A stretch of 64,000 nucleotides of DNA from Niveispirillum cyanobacteriorum (GCF_002868735.1 NZ_CP025611.1:862501-926500); one strand, 5' to 3'; positions 44,804-55,304 are shown, numbered from the stretch's first letter. The notes: generated by a model not told the origin, from the letters alone. Program-made: numbers and translations.

Positions 44804-45507
44804 AGGCCCGGATTTTTGACGCGCTGCGCGCCGCCCTGGCCGATCGCTGCGCCGTGGCCCTGGTCACCGATCTCGGGTCGGGCCTGCAGACGCTGGTCGA
44901 TGCGGACGGGCGGCAGAGGGGCGATGTGGCGCTGGAGGATGAATTCCTGCCGCAGGTGCTGGACGCCATCCGAGAAAGCCGCAGCGGCACCGTGGAATTC
45001 TATGATGGCCGCTTCTTCATCAATGTCCACCCGCCCGCCAACCGCCTGCTGATCGTGGGGGCCGTGCATCTGGCCCAGGCTTTGGCGCCCGCCGCCCGTC
45101 TGGCCGGGCTGGATGTCACCGTGATCGACCCGCGCGCCGCCTTCGCGACGCCCGACCGGTTCCCCGATACCACCCTCGTCACCGACTGGCCGGATGAGGC
45201 TTTGGCAACCCTGCGCCCCGATGCCCGTACCGCCATTGTCGCCCTGACCCATGACCCGAAATTCGATGATCCGGCCCTGATCGCGGCCCTGGGCAGTGAT
45301 GCCTTCTATGTCGGTGTGCTGGGCGGCAGGAAGAACCAGGCGGCCCGTCTGGAAAGGCTGCGCGGGCAGGGGGTGACGGAGGCACAGCTTGCCCGCATCC
45401 ATGGCCCTGTCGGTCTGGATATCGGGGCCGTCACGCCCGCCGAGATCGCGGTCTCTATCCTGGCCGATATCATCCTGGCCCTGCGCGGCCAAAAGTGGAA
45501 GGCATAG
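44800..45507 (+). CDS. XdhC Rossmann-domain protein
   Basis: A 235-residue protein with the XdhC C-terminal Rossmann region: LLIVGAVHLAQALAPAARLA, VTVIDPRAAFATPDRFPD, ALTHDPKFDDPAL and YVGVLGGRKNQAARL, ending in GLDIGAVTPAEIAVSILADI. It is the partner of the small upstream XdhC domain for delivering molybdenum cofactor. Four bases separate it from the next gene. Confidence 0.9.
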   Translation: MKARIFDALRAALADRCAVALVTDLGSGLQTLVDADGRQRGDVALEDEFLPQVLDAIRESRSGTVEFYDGRFFINVHPPANRLLIVGAVHLAQALAPAARLAGLDVTVIDPRAAFATPDRFPDTTLVTDWPDEALATLRPDARTAIVALTHDPKFDDPALIAALGSDAFYVGVLGGRKNQAARLERLRGQGVTEAQLARIHGPVGLDIGAVTPAEIAVSILADIILALRGQKWKA

Positions 45508-45511
45508 GCTG

Positions 45512-47137
45512 ATGCGTTTCGGTCCCGTACCGGTCGCCGCGTCTGTGGGGGCCATCCTGGCCCATGGCGTCCACCACACCCATGGCCGCTTCGCCAAGGG
45601 CCGTGTGATCAGCGGCGATGATGCGACCCTGCTGGCTCAGTCCGGTATCGAAACAATCACCGTGGCCCAATTGGAACCGGGTGATGTTGGCGAAGATGCG
45701 GCCGCCACGCGCATCGCCGCCCGTCTGGCCGGCCCCAACCTGACCGTCAGTGCCGCCTATACCGGTCGCGTCAACCTGTTTGCCGCCGCTGACGGGCTTG
45801 CTACCATCGACGCGGCCACCATCCATGCCCTGAACCGCGTGGATGAGGCGGTGACCATTGCCACCGTCCCGCCCTTCACGCCCTTGTTGAAGGGTCAGAT
45901 GCTGGCCACCATCAAGATCATCCCCTTCGCCGTGCCCGACGGTATCATTACGAAACTGGAATGGATGCTGGCCGGCACTGGCCCCGTGTCCCTGTTACCC
46001 TGGATCGGCCTTTCCGCTGGTCTGATCCAGACGACCCTGCCCGGTACCAAGCCAACAGTGCTGGATAAAAGCGTCACCGTCACCGCCGACCGCCTGTCCG
46101 GCATCGGCGCTGACCTCAGTGCAGATGTTCGGTGTCCGCACGAAGTGAACGCACTTGCCGCGGCCCTGCGGTATATGGAGGGTGATATCCTGCTGGTCAT
46201 CGGAGCCTCGGCCATCACCGACCGCCGCGATGTCATCCCGGCGGCGATTGAGGCGGCGGGCGGTCGCGTGCTGCATCTGGGCATGCCGGTGGACCCCGGC
46301 AATCTGCTGCTGCTGGGCGATCTGGATGGAAGGCCGGTGCTGGGCCTGCCCGGCTGTGCCCGCTCCCCCCGCCTGAACGGCGTGGACTGGGTGTTGCAGC
46401 GGTTGGGGGCGGGCCTGCCCGTTGATGCCGCTGCCATCATGTCCATGGGCGTGGGCGGTCTGCTGGCCGAAATTCCGGGCCGGCCCCTGCCGCGCGCGCT
46501 CGCCACCGCCCTGCCACGCGCGCCCCGCATCCATGGTCTGGTCCTGGCCGGCGGCTTTGGCCTGCGCATGGGCGGGGCTAACAAGCTGCTGTGTGAATGG
46601 CAGGGCAAGGCCCTGGTCCGCCATGTTGTGGACACGGCCCTGTCGGCGCAACTGGCCGGCGTCACGGTGGCCACCGGCCATCAGGCTGATGCCGTCCGCG
46701 CGGCCCTGTCCGACCTGCCCCTGGATTTCGTCCATGCCCCCGACCATGGCGACGGCATGTCCGCCACCCTGAAGGCCGGCCTGTCATCCCTGCCCGATGA
46801 TATTGACGGCGTTCTGGTCCTGCTGGGTGACATGCCGCGCCTCACAGCGGCAACCATGAACCGTCTGATCGCCGCCTACAGCCCCGATGATGGCCGCGCC
46901 ATTGTGCTGCCCACCTGCGGCGGTCAACGCGGCAACCCTGTCCTCTGGGATGCCGCCTTCATCCCTGAAATGCTGACCCTGACAGGTGACAAGGGCGCCC
47001 GCGCCCTGATCGCGGCGCACGCGCCCGTCGTCTGCGAGGTCGCGGTGGAGGATATGGGCACCCTGCTGGATGTTGACACGCCTGACGCCCTGGCTGCTCT
47101 CAACAGTAGGTCAGGTCGAACCGAAGGTGAGGCCTGA
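45512..47137 (+). CDS. Molybdopterin-binding / MocA-like nucleotidyltransferase fusion
   Basis: A 541-residue two-domain protein. The first 330 residues resemble the MoeA/MogA molybdopterin-binding fold (RFAKGRVISGDDATLLAQSG, then VIGASAITDRRDVIPAAI). From about residue 345 a MobA-like NTP transferase domain follows (VLAGGFGLRMGGANKLLCEW, then VLLGDMPRLTAATM). By family it converts molybdopterin to its cytosine-dinucleotide form for xanthine- or CO-dehydrogenase-like enzymes. The start at 45512 comes four bases after the XdhC stop. Confidence 0.88.
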   Translation: MRFGPVPVAASVGAILAHGVHHTHGRFAKGRVISGDDATLLAQSGIETITVAQLEPGDVGEDAAATRIAARLAGPNLTVSAAYTGRVNLFAAADGLATIDAATIHALNRVDEAVTIATVPPFTPLLKGQMLATIKIIPFAVPDGIITKLEWMLAGTGPVSLLPWIGLSAGLIQTTLPGTKPTVLDKSVTVTADRLSGIGADLSADVRCPHEVNALAAALRYMEGDILLVIGASAITDRRDVIPAAIEAAGGRVLHLGMPVDPGNLLLLGDLDGRPVLGLPGCARSPRLNGVDWVLQRLGAGLPVDAAAIMSMGVGGLLAEIPGRPLPRALATALPRAPRIHGLVLAGGFGLRMGGANKLLCEWQGKALVRHVVDTALSAQLAGVTVATGHQADAVRAALSDLPLDFVHAPDHGDGMSATLKAGLSSLPDDIDGVLVLLGDMPRLTAATMNRLIAAYSPDDGRAIVLPTCGGQRGNPVLWDAAFIPEMLTLTGDKGARALIAAHAPVVCEVAVEDMGTLLDVDTPDALAALNSRSGRTEGEA

Positions 47138-47250
47138 CAGAAAAGGCTTTCAATCCATGTTGAAGGCCGGCGACTGCCGGCCCGGCGCTTGTGCGCCGTG
47201 AGCCAAGGGCGCGGATGCGCCCGCCCGGCGACTGAGGGAACAGGTATAAG

Positions 47251-47706
47251 TTACAGATACTGGCCCAGCACCTTCAAATAGGGCCGTGCGTCCTGCACGA
47301 ATTGCAGAATCTCATACATGAAGTCGGGCAGGGTGACATGGCCGTCCACGCGGGCCTGACCCAGCACCATGATCATCTGCTTGTTATCGACCACGAACCG
47401 GGCGTTTTGCAGGTGGCCGGCGGCGCGCAGCACCTTGGACAGGCGCATGCGCTTTTCGGGCGATTCGATGGTGAAGGGCATGTACCCCACCTCGGCCCAG
47501 ATCTGCAGCAAGGTACCTTCATCATCCGGCGTCAGGCTGACATGGAACATCAGCCCGTCCAGGAAGAAATGATGACGCGAGGCCGTGGTAGGGCTGGTAA
47601 CGCTGAAATCGCCGGCTTCGTCCATGCGCACCGCACCCGGACCAATGGGCAATCCCTTTTCCGCTGCGCGCGCCAACTGGGCAACTGTTTGAAGCGCCTG
47701 AGACAC
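47251..47706 (-). CDS. Conserved hypothetical protein
   Basis: A 151-residue protein if the GTG at 47706 is used, which has GGGGAGAG about 8 bases ahead; the open frame reaches 47760. It is a mix of strands and helices (HHFFLDGLMFHVSLTPDDEG, then LLQIWAEVGYMPFTIESPEK) with no recognised motif or membrane segment. The fold might be like small secretion chaperones, but this is a guess. Divergent from the small gene at 47894. Confidence 0.65.
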   Translation of the reverse strand: MSQALQTVAQLARAAEKGLPIGPGAVRMDEAGDFSVTSPTTASRHHFFLDGLMFHVSLTPDDEGTLLQIWAEVGYMPFTIESPEKRMRLSKVLRAAGHLQNARFVVDNKQMIMVLGQARVDGHVTLPDFMYEILQFVQDARPYLKVLGQYL

Positions 47707-47893
47707 GGGCGTCACTCTCCCCAAACCAGACCGGCCCCCTGCCAGCCATACACCACCCAATCGTTATAGGCGGGATGGGCAGCAGGTCCAGTGAATTTAC
47801 ATGGACCTATCTGTATGAACAGGCAACTTCTTAACAATTTCGGTCGCATAGTGGCTTCACGCCGCCCCGTACCCTGCGCCCCTTATCCGCCCC

Positions 47894-48157
47894 ATGCTGC
47901 CCTATCCCGATCTGCACAACCTGCCTGATGACTTGGCCGCCGCCCTGGTGCGGCTGGTGCGCTTGATCAATCAACTGCGTGTACGCCGTCCCGACCTGGA
48001 CCGTATGGCCCTGTCGCTGGAGGCGGAGGTGGATTTGCATGCTGCTCGCTTGCTGATCGACCATCTGGATAAGGTGGGCGATGATTTCCACCTGATGCTC
48101 AGCCCTTGGGATGGGCGGCAATTACTGGAATCCCCCGGTTTCAGACCACCCGCGTAA
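47894..48157 (+). CDS. Hypothetical protein
   Basis: An 87-residue helical, Leu/Arg/Asp-rich protein (LPDDLAAALVRLVRLINQLR). No family recognised. Its 3' end overlaps the stop region of the convergent membrane-protein gene by 17 bases. Confidence 0.5.
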   Translation: MLPYPDLHNLPDDLAAALVRLVRLINQLRVRRPDLDRMALSLEAEVDLHAARLLIDHLDKVGDDFHLMLSPWDGRQLLESPGFRPPA

Positions 48158-48488
48158 GCCGCCAAGCGATGGCGTAGCCGGCGATCAGGGCCATCGCGGC
48201 TGCGGGCGCGAACCAGACCGGATGCTCGATCATGGTCAGGTTCATGATCGTACCCGCTGCCAGCACAGTGACAATGATGCCGGGCAGCCACCAATGCCGT
48301 ACCCCTGCCACCTTGATGGCCGTGAAACCGCCCAGCGTCGCAGCCATCAGATAGGCGACAACTGGACCGGCGAACACGGCCTCGCCGCTGAACAGCGCGT
48401 GCCCCGCCTTCTCAACCGCCATGATGATGACCATGCATAGAATGATGCCGGCCACAATACCAGCCACCTGCCGTCCAACCGCCGCCAT
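48141..48488 (-). CDS. Small membrane protein
   Basis: A 115-residue protein with four hydrophobic segments (about 8-26, 38-60, 65-85 and 90-110). No family recognised. Divergent from uvrB and convergent with the small gene at 47894. Confidence 0.65.
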   Translation of the reverse strand: MAAVGRQVAGIVAGIILCMVIIMAVEKAGHALFSGEAVFAGPVVAYLMAATLGGFTAIKVAGVRHWWLPGIIVTVLAAGTIMNLTMIEHPVWFAPAAAMALIAGYAIAWRLTRVV

Positions 48489-48564
48489 CCTGACCTCCCG
48501 CCCTTGTCATTGGATCAGTTAACCATGTTCTAGGGCTCGCCACCATGGCGCAACTGCGTAAAGG

Positions 48565-48579
48565 GAACAAAAACGGATC
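48565..48579. promoter_or_regulatory. Imperfect LexA box upstream of uvrB
   Basis: GAACAAAAACGGATC reads GAAC-N7-GATC, one mismatch from the alphaproteobacterial box read on the other strand. It lies 44 bases before the uvrB start. uvrB is a standard SOS gene, which raises the odds. Confidence 0.4.
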
Positions 48580-48622
48580 AAACCCCTTTTCGCCGGCCCC
48601 GGACAGGCATAGATTACCGGCC

Positions 48623-50863
48623 ATGAGCCAGACCGCCGATCCCGCCGCCGCCCTCGTCCCCGAAGCTACCATGCCCTGGCGCATCAAGGTGGAGGAGAGG
48701 CCCTTCATCGAACCGCTGACTGTCGTGTCGGAATACACACCGGCGGGCGATCAGCCGCGCGCGATTGCCGAACTGACCGAGGGTCTGGTGCGGGGGGAGA
48801 AGGATCAGGTTCTGCTGGGCGTCACCGGCTCGGGCAAGACCTTCACCATGGCCCATGTGATCCAGAAGGTGCAGCGCCCGACCCTGATCCTGGCACCGAA
48901 CAAGACGCTGGCGGCGCAGCTCTATGGAGAGATGAAAAGTTTCTTTCCAAACAACGCCGTAGAGTATTTTGTTTCCTATTACGATTATTATCAGCCCGAG
49001 GCCTATGTGCCCCGGACCGACACCTATATCGAGAAGGAAAGCTCGATTAACGAACAGATCGATCGCATGCGCCACGCCGCCACCCGCGCCCTGCTGGAGC
49101 GGCAAGACTGCATCATCGTGGCCTCGGTCTCCTGCATCTACGGTATCGGCTCTGTCGAAACCTATTCGGAAATGACGATCCCCCTGCAGGTCGGGCAGAT
49201 GCTGCACCGGCAGGGTTTTCTTCAGAGATTGGTTGAGCTTCAGTACCGCCGCAACGATGCCGGCTTTGGCCGTGGCTCCTTCCGCGTGCGTGGCGACACG
49301 ATCGAACTGTTCCCCGCCCACCTGGAGGATCGTGCCTGGCGTTTGTCCCTGTTCGGGGATGAGTTGGAGGCGATTAATGAGATCGATCCCCTGACCGGCG
49401 AAAAGCTGGCCTCCATGAAGGAGGTGCGCATCTACGCCAACAGCCACTATGTCACGCCGAAGCCGACCCTGTTCCAGGCCGTGGAGCAGATCAAGCGTGA
49501 CTTGAAGCTGCGGCTGGATGAGCTTGTTCCACAAGGAAAATTGCTGGAAGCACAGCGCCTGGAACAGCGCACCACCTTCGATATCGAAATGATGGTGGCC
49601 ACCGGCTCCTGTGCGGGTATCGAAAACTATTCCCGCTATCTCTCGGGCCGCAATCCGGGCGAACCGCCGCCCACCCTGTTCGAATATCTGCCCGAGGATG
49701 CGCTGCTGATCGTCGATGAAAGCCACGTGATGGTGCCACAGGTGGGCGGCATGTACCGGGGCGACTTCATGCGTAAATCGACCCTGGCTGATTATGGATT
49801 CCGCCTTCCATCCTGCGCCGATAACCGCCCGCTGAAGTTTGAGGAATGGGACGCCATGCGTCCGCAGACCGTCTTTGTCTCCGCCACGCCGGGTGATTGG
49901 GAACTGGAGCGAACGGGCGGCGTCTTCACCGAACAGGTGGTGCGCCCCACGGGTCTGGTCGATCCGCAGGTCATCATCCGCCCCACCGACACCCAGGTCG
50001 ATGACGTGATGGCGGAGGTGCGGGAGGTGACGGCCAAGGGCCTGCGCGTCCTGGTCACCACCCTGACCAAGAAGATGGCGGAGGCGCTGACGGAGTACAT
50101 GATGGAGGCGGGGATCAAGGTCCGCTACATTCACTCCGACGTCGAAACCCTTGAACGCATTGAGATTATCCGCGATCTGCGTTTGGGCGTGTTCGATGTG
50201 CTGATCGGCATCAACCTGCTGCGCGAAGGGTTGGACATCCCCGAATGCGGCCTCGTCGCCATCCTGGACGCTGACAAGGAAGGCTATCTGCGCAGCCGCA
50301 CCAGCCTGATCCAGACCATCGGCCGTGCGGCCCGTAACGTTGAAGGCCGCGCCATCCTCTATGCCGACCGCGAAACCAACTCCATGAAGGCAGCACTGGA
50401 GGAAACGGCGCGGCGCCGTGCCAAGCAGTTGGAATATAACGCCGCCCACGGCATCACCCCGGAATCGGTGAAGAAGAATATCTCCGACATCCTGGGCAGT
50501 GTCTATGAGCGCGGCGACCGGGTGGAGGTGGATACGGGGGCAGCCGAAGGCATCGGTCTGGCCGGCAAGGACATCAAGACCATCATCGCCGAGCTGGAAA
50601 AGAAGATGCGTGCCGCCGCCGCGGATCTGGAATTCGAGGAGGCGGGTCGCATCCGCGACGAAATCCGCCGCCTGGAAGCCATCGACCTGGGCCTGGCCCC
50701 CGGCGCCAGCCCCATCCGTGCGTCAGCTCAAGGGGAAAAGCCGCGCAGCAATGCCAAGCCGGAAAGGGGCGGTCGCACCAAGGGGGCCGCCAAGACCAAG
50801 GATGGCGGCCTAAATGTCGGCGGTATCGAGTTTGGGGGCAAGAACACCAAGAAGCGGCGTTAA
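48623..50863 (+). CDS. uvrB: Excinuclease ABC subunit UvrB
   Basis: A 746-residue protein, the damage-verification helicase of nucleotide excision repair. Walker A GVTGSGKT near residue 70, the beta-hairpin region [20 protein letters not shown], the DEAD-like DESHVMV, helicase motif [12 protein letters not shown], and the C-terminal UVR domain ([20 protein letters not shown]) are all present. A Lys/Arg/Gly-rich tail of about 45 residues extends beyond the UVR domain. The start at 48623 gives the family-like N-terminus; the frame is open from 48545. Confidence 0.98.
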   Translation: MSQTADPAAALVPEATMPWRIKVEERPFIEPLTVVSEYTPAGDQPRAIAELTEGLVRGEKDQVLLGVTGSGKTFTMAHVIQKVQRPTLILAPNKTLAAQLYGEMKSFFPNNAVEYFVSYYDYYQPEAYVPRTDTYIEKESSINEQIDRMRHAATRALLERQDCIIVASVSCIYGIGSVETYSEMTIPLQVGQMLHRQGFLQRLVELQYRRNDAGFGRGSFRVRGDTIELFPAHLEDRAWRLSLFGDELEAINEIDPLTGEKLASMKEVRIYANSHYVTPKPTLFQAVEQIKRDLKLRLDELVPQGKLLEAQRLEQRTTFDIEMMVATGSCAGIENYSRYLSGRNPGEPPPTLFEYLPEDALLIVDESHVMVPQVGGMYRGDFMRKSTLADYGFRLPSCADNRPLKFEEWDAMRPQTVFVSATPGDWELERTGGVFTEQVVRPTGLVDPQVIIRPTDTQVDDVMAEVREVTAKGLRVLVTTLTKKMAEALTEYMMEAGIKVRYIHSDVETLERIEIIRDLRLGVFDVLIGINLLREGLDIPECGLVAILDADKEGYLRSRTSLIQTIGRAARNVEGRAILYADRETNSMKAALEETARRRAKQLEYNAAHGITPESVKKNISDILGSVYERGDRVEVDTGAAEGIGLAGKDIKTIIAELEKKMRAAAADLEFEEAGRIRDEIRRLEAIDLGLAPGASPIRASAQGEKPRSNAKPERGGRTKGAAKTKDGGLNVGGIEFGGKNTKKRR

Positions 50864-50954
50864 ACCCTCTAAAATATTCAGGTGCCCCGCTGCCGCCCGT
50901 CACAAACCGGTGTTACGCTCGTATCGTCCAAATTTTCCCAATGGAGACGCAGCG

Positions 50955-51386
50955 ATGGCCCAGATCAAGCGTACCGCCAATGCCGTCTGGCATGGCACCG
51001 GCAAGGATGGCAGCGGCACCCTGTCCACGCAGAGTGCAACGCTAGCCAATGTGCCCTACAGCTTCGTGGCGCGCTTTGGCGATGGCAAGGGGACGAACCC
51101 GGAGGAACTGATCGCCGCCGCCCATGCCGGCTGTTTCTCCATGCAGCTCTCCTTTTTGCTGACCGCTGCCGGCTTCCCGCCGGATGAGCTGAAGACGGGT
51201 GCCGTCCTGATCATGGAAAGCGATGGCGGCGGCTGGAAGATCGCCACCGTCGAACTGACCCTGACCGCCAAGATCCCCGGCATCAGCGCCGACAAGTTCC
51301 AAGAAGTGGCCGCCCAGGCCAAGGCGATGTGCCCGGTCTCCAAGGTCCTGAATGCCGAGGTCAAGCTGGCTGCCACGCTGGCATAA
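50955..51386 (+). CDS. OsmC-family peroxiredoxin
   Basis: A 143-residue protein of the OsmC family (PEELIAAAHAGCFSMQLSFL with peroxidatic Cys, then AKAMCPVSKVLNAEVKL with the resolving Cys). It reduces organic hydroperoxides. The start at 50955 comes after GGAGACGC. A strong terminator follows. Confidence 0.94.
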   Translation: MAQIKRTANAVWHGTGKDGSGTLSTQSATLANVPYSFVARFGDGKGTNPEELIAAAHAGCFSMQLSFLLTAAGFPPDELKTGAVLIMESDGGGWKIATVELTLTAKIPGISADKFQEVAAQAKAMCPVSKVLNAEVKLAATLA

Positions 51387-51404
51387 GGACCCACGCCCCA
51401 AACA

Positions 51405-51442
51405 AAAACCCCCGGCGGCCAATCGGCTGCCGGGGGTTTTTC
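51405..51442. terminator. Rho-independent terminator between osmC-like gene and accC
   Basis: A stem of CCCCCGGC paired with GCCGGGGG, with inner GGC/GCT bases, and TTTTT on the plus strand; AAAAA on the other side would serve the convergent accC transcript. Confidence 0.88.
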
Positions 51443-51464
51443 ATCTCAACACTGAACCGAAACC

Positions 51465-52835
51465 TCAGCCCTGCTGACGCTTCATCCAGGCTTCCATCCA
51501 CTTGATGTCGTAATCGCCGTTGATGAAATCCGGCTCCGCGATGATCTTCTGATGCAGCGGGATGGAGGTATCGACACCGGAGATGACGAACTCCTCCAAC
51601 GCCCGGCGCAGGCGCATCAGGCACTCATTGCGCGTGTTGCCATGGACGATCAGCTTGGCGATCATGCTGTCATAATGCGGCGGCACGCGGTAGCCATCAT
51701 ACAGCGCACTGTCGACGCGCACGCCCAGGCCGCCCGGCGCATGATACTGCTTGATCTGGCCCGGCGACGGCATGAAGGTCTCGGGATGTTCGGCATTGAT
51801 GCGGCATTCGATGGAATGGCCGTGGAACCGAATATCCTGCTGCGTATAGCCCAGCGGCGCACCCGTGGCGACGCGGATCTGTTCGCGCACCAGATCGACG
51901 CCCGTCACCATTTCGGTGATCGTGTGTTCGATCTGCAGACGGGTGTTCATTTCAATGAAATAGAACTGCCCGTTCTCGTACAGGAACTCCATGGTCCCCA
52001 CACCGCGATAGCCCAGAAGCTTGGCAGTGCGGGCGGCCAGCGTGCCGACCTTCTCCCGCTCCTCGGCATTCAGCGCGGGCGAGGGGGCTTCTTCCACCAC
52101 CTTCTGGTGGCGGCGCTGGACGGAGCAGTCGCGTTCGCCGAAATGCACCACGTTGCCATGGTGATCGCCCAGCAGCTGCACCTCGATGTGGCGCGGATTG
52201 GCGAGGTACTTTTCAAGGTACACTTCGTCATTGCCAAAGGCGGCGCGCGCTTCGCCGCGGGCCAGCGAATAGGCTTCCTTCAGCTCATCTCGGCTGAAGG
52301 CGACCTTCATACCCTTGCCACCGCCGCCGGCAGCGGCCTTGATCAGGACCGGGTAGCCGATCTGGTCGGCCACGTTGGCCGCCGTTTCGAAACTGTCCAC
52401 GGGGCCGTCAGAGCCGGGAACGCAGGGAAGACCGCGCGCAATCACCGTCTTCTTGGCGGTGACCTTGTCGCCCATGACGCGGATATGCTCCGGCGTCGGC
52501 CCGATCCAGGCAAAGCCATGCTCGATCACCATGTCGGCGAACTGGGCATTCTCGGCCATGAACCCGATGCCGGGATGAATGGCGTCGGCGCCCGTGATGG
52601 TCGCCGCCGACAGGATCGCCGGGATGTTCAGATAGCTGTCCTTGGCGGCCGGCGGGCCGATACAGACGCTTTCGTCGGCCAGACGCACATGCATGGCATC
52701 GGCATCGGCCGTGGAATGCACGGCCACTGTCTTGATCCCCATCTCGCGGCAGGCGCGGTGGATACGCAGCGCGATTTCGCCGCGATTGGCGATCAAGACT
52801 TTTTCGAACAGCCCGTCCTGGGATTTCGCCGTCAT
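51465..52835 (-). CDS. accC: Acetyl-CoA carboxylase, biotin carboxylase subunit
   Basis: A 456-residue biotin carboxylase: start region EKVLIANRGEIALRIHRACR, ATP-grasp loop KAAAGGGGKGMKVA, and the catalytic region FIEMNTRLQIEHTITEMVTG. It carboxylates biotin on AccB for malonyl-CoA synthesis in fatty-acid biosynthesis. The start at 52835 is an ATG; the frame also allows a TTG at 52850 that would overlap accB. Downstream of accB. Confidence 0.97.
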   Translation of the reverse strand: MTAKSQDGLFEKVLIANRGEIALRIHRACREMGIKTVAVHSTADADAMHVRLADESVCIGPPAAKDSYLNIPAILSAATITGADAIHPGIGFMAENAQFADMVIEHGFAWIGPTPEHIRVMGDKVTAKKTVIARGLPCVPGSDGPVDSFETAANVADQIGYPVLIKAAAGGGGKGMKVAFSRDELKEAYSLARGEARAAFGNDEVYLEKYLANPRHIEVQLLGDHHGNVVHFGERDCSVQRRHQKVVEEAPSPALNAEEREKVGTLAARTAKLLGYRGVGTMEFLYENGQFYFIEMNTRLQIEHTITEMVTGVDLVREQIRVATGAPLGYTQQDIRFHGHSIECRINAEHPETFMPSPGQIKQYHAPGGLGVRVDSALYDGYRVPPHYDSMIAKLIVHGNTRNECLMRLRRALEEFVISGVDTSIPLHQKIIAEPDFINGDYDIKWMEAWMKRQQG

Positions 52836-52842
52836 GGGTCGA

Positions 52843-53313
52843 TCACTCAATGATCAGCAGGGGCTGGCCGAACTCGACCGGCTGGGCATTGGCGACCAGG
52901 ATCTGGGTCACGGTCCCGCCCTTGGCGGCCTTGATCGGGTTCATGACCTTCATGGCCTCAATGATCAGAATGGTCTGACCGGCCTTGACGGTGTCGCCTT
53001 CCTTCACGAAGGGCGGGGAGTTGGGGTCGGCAGCCATATAGGCGGTGCCCACCATCGGGGACTTCACGGCACCGGGATGCTGGGCCGGGGCCACGGCGGC
53101 AGGCGCCGCAGCGGCTGGGGCGGCGGCGGGGGCCGCAGCGGCGACCGGGGCCGGCGCATAGGCCGGGGCATAGCCCATCGGGGCCGGCGGGGCCGCGCGG
53201 CTCAGCCGGATGCGGCGCTCGCCTTCCGAATATTCCATTTCCGTCAGGCCCGACTCCTCCAGGAGTTTGGCCATGGTGCGCACGAACTTGGCATCCAGAT
53301 CGAAGCTCGACAT
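52843..53313 (-). CDS. accB: Acetyl-CoA carboxylase biotin carboxyl carrier protein
   Basis: A 156-residue carrier with a C-terminal biotinyl domain: the biotinylated Lys is in EAMKVMNPIKA. An Ala/Pro-rich linker joins it to an N-terminal helical part (AKLLEESGLTEMEYSEGERR). It carries CO2 between AccC and the AccAD transferase. It lies between aroQ and accC on the same strand. Confidence 0.97.
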   Translation of the reverse strand: MSSFDLDAKFVRTMAKLLEESGLTEMEYSEGERRIRLSRAAPPAPMGYAPAYAPAPVAAAAPAAAPAAAAPAAVAPAQHPGAVKSPMVGTAYMAADPNSPPFVKEGDTVKAGQTILIIEAMKVMNPIKAAKGGTVTQILVANAQPVEFGQPLLIIE

Positions 53314-53347
53314 GGTGTTCTCAACCTTATGAAAGGGACCGGTGGTT

Positions 53348-53806
53348 TCAGGGCTTGGCCGTGGCACGGATCAGGCGGTCAGCTGCCTGCAGTGCCAGGA
53401 CATAGCCATGGGAACCCAGGCCACAAATGACCCCCCGCGCGGCCATCGAGACATACGAATGATGCCTGAACGGTTCGCGGCGGAAGATGTTGCTTAGATG
53501 CACCTCGATAACCGGCAGTTCAACCGCCGTCAACGCATCCAGGATGGCGACCGAGGTGTGGGTATAGGCTCCGGCGTTCAACAGGATGGCGGAACGGGTT
53601 CCGCGAGCCTGCTGGATCCAGGTGACAAGCTCGCCCTCATGGTTCGACTGGCGGAAATCGATCTCCAGGTCCAGGCGCGCGCCCTCGGCACGGCACAGGG
53701 CCTCGACATCGGCCAGCGTCTCCGACCCATAGATCTGGGGTTCACGGGTGCCGAGCATGTTCAGGTTCGGCCCGTTCAGAATAAGGATCGAAGGCTGTTG
53801 GGCCAA
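53348..53806 (-). CDS. aroQ: 3-dehydroquinate dehydratase, type II
   Basis: A 152-residue enzyme ([20 protein letters not shown] carrying the catalytic Tyr, then [14 protein letters not shown], then VEVHLSNIF-like [20 protein letters not shown] with the catalytic His). It dehydrates 3-dehydroquinate in the shikimate pathway. No ATG gives a family-length product; a TTG at 53806 behind AAGGGA fits best. The aroQ-accB-accC order is common in alphaproteobacteria. Confidence 0.93.
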   Translation of the reverse strand: MAQQPSILILNGPNLNMLGTREPQIYGSETLADVEALCRAEGARLDLEIDFRQSNHEGELVTWIQQARGTRSAILLNAGAYTHTSVAILDALTAVELPVIEVHLSNIFRREPFRHHSYVSMAARGVICGLGSHGYVLALQAADRLIRATAKP

Positions 53807-53903
53807 CTTGGGCCGTCCCTTGTGATGTTCGCCGAAAGCCGGGCGGTTATAGCATGGCTGGCCGCATCGGCAATGGAGATCGACATTACGTAACGGAAGG
53901 TGG

Positions 53904-55049
53904 TCAACCACCCCCCTGTATGATGGGATCGCCCTTGGCCTCTTTAAAGACGCTGGCAACAAAGGGCTGGCGCCAATATTGGTCGAAGATGCGGGACCGG
54001 AAGGCATCACCGCCGCTGAACATCTGCGCCTGCGCCGAAAGATCGATCTGTTTTTGAACATCGTCCAATGAAAGCCCCTGCGCCACCAACGGCGCCACCT
54101 TGGCGCGCGTCTCGGCGATCAGTAAGGACAGTCGGTCCAGATATGTCGCGTCCTTCATCACCGTGCCATGACCGGGCACCAGCATCTTGAAATCAAAGGC
54201 TTTCAGTGCGGCCAGCGTGGCCTCCCAATCCTTGGGATAGGACCCGAAACCATAGGGGATGGGGGAGACCACGATGTCACCGCTCATCACGATCTTTTGT
54301 TTGGGCAGCCAGGCGACGGCATCCCCATCCGTATTGGCGCGCCCCAGGAAACGCAGCTCGACGGGGCGCTGCGGATCATCGATCAGCAGCCTGTCATCGA
54401 ACCCTTCGGCGGGCACCAGCATAGCCCCGCCCAGCAGTTCCTGACCGTAATGTTGCAGCTCTCGGGCCGCCTGGGCATTGCCCGCGCGCACCGCCTCGGG
54501 CAGGTCGCTGCGGGCCGCTTGACTGCGCAGATGGCCCACCGCCCCCTCCAGATTGCGACGAATCGCATCATCGGAAGCGGTATCCCCTGTGGGCATGAAA
54601 CGCGCGACCTTGGGGTCGGTCAGGGTGCGGCGGGTGGCATTGGTGGCGATGGTCCGCACCTTCGGCCAGCGTTGCTGGATGGTGCGCAACCCGTTGATAT
54701 GATCGCCATGCCAATGGCTGACAACAACCGCCTTCACTGGCTTTGGCGATAGGGCAGCCAGCATGTCCAGGATGCGGGCCGCCCCGGCCGGTGTGCCGCC
54801 ACTGTCGAACAGCACGAACCCGTCCGCCTGCTCCACGGCGATGACATTGCCATAGGGCTGAACATGAAACGGTTCGGGCGACGCGAACAGCCAGACCCCG
54901 TCGGCCAGTTTCGACGCCTCATACAGATACCCATCTGCCGCTGTCACCGTCGTGCCCGGCGGATAGGGCAGGTTAGGCACCTCATGCGCCCCGGCGGGTA
55001 GGACCAGTGCTGTCAGGACCAGGGCGGTGCGGCAGGCATTCTTCCACAT
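53904..55049 (-). CDS. Exported metallo-beta-lactamase-fold hydrolase
   Basis: A 381-residue protein with a signal peptide ([17 protein letters not shown]). The metal motif HWHGDH (residues 112-117) and the later segments MSGDIVVSP and [11 protein letters not shown] fit the metallo-hydrolase fold. The substrate is unknown; periplasmic members include lactonases, quinoprotein relay-like proteins and beta-lactamases, and I see nothing that decides. A separate unit from the aroQ gene, 97 bases away. Confidence 0.85.
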   Translation of the reverse strand: MWKNACRTALVLTALVLPAGAHEVPNLPYPPGTTVTAADGYLYEASKLADGVWLFASPEPFHVQPYGNVIAVEQADGFVLFDSGGTPAGAARILDMLAALSPKPVKAVVVSHWHGDHINGLRTIQQRWPKVRTIATNATRRTLTDPKVARFMPTGDTASDDAIRRNLEGAVGHLRSQAARSDLPEAVRAGNAQAARELQHYGQELLGGAMLVPAEGFDDRLLIDDPQRPVELRFLGRANTDGDAVAWLPKQKIVMSGDIVVSPIPYGFGSYPKDWEATLAALKAFDFKMLVPGHGTVMKDATYLDRLSLLIAETRAKVAPLVAQGLSLDDVQKQIDLSAQAQMFSGGDAFRSRIFDQYWRQPFVASVFKEAKGDPIIQGGG

Positions 55050-55178
55050 AGGGGCGGCTCCGGGCGGTTGATCGTCCGATCATACCGCCGGAAGGGGGCA
55101 CCGCTGCGGACCGCTCTGCGCCTTAGTGGTGGGGCCTGTTTGCGGGATGATCCGCACCGCTGTTTTCAACTGGCCCCC

Positions 55179-55304
55179 ATCGTCATCCCGGCGAAAGCCG
55201 GGACCCAGGGGCCAATTGCCAGACGATTGTGCCGTTACGAATGGAGCCGGCGGTCGGGTTTTAGCCTGCTGCCCCTGGGTCCCGGCTTCCGCCGGGATGA
55301 CGAT
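55179..55304. repeat. Long-armed inverted repeat, REP/MITE-like family copy 3
   Basis: Arms 55179-55213 and 55271-55304 match inversely over about 34 bp with one mismatch (TTTC against TTCC). Same core as copies at 8139 and 42655. It lies between the metallo-hydrolase and DsbA-like genes. Confidence 0.88.
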
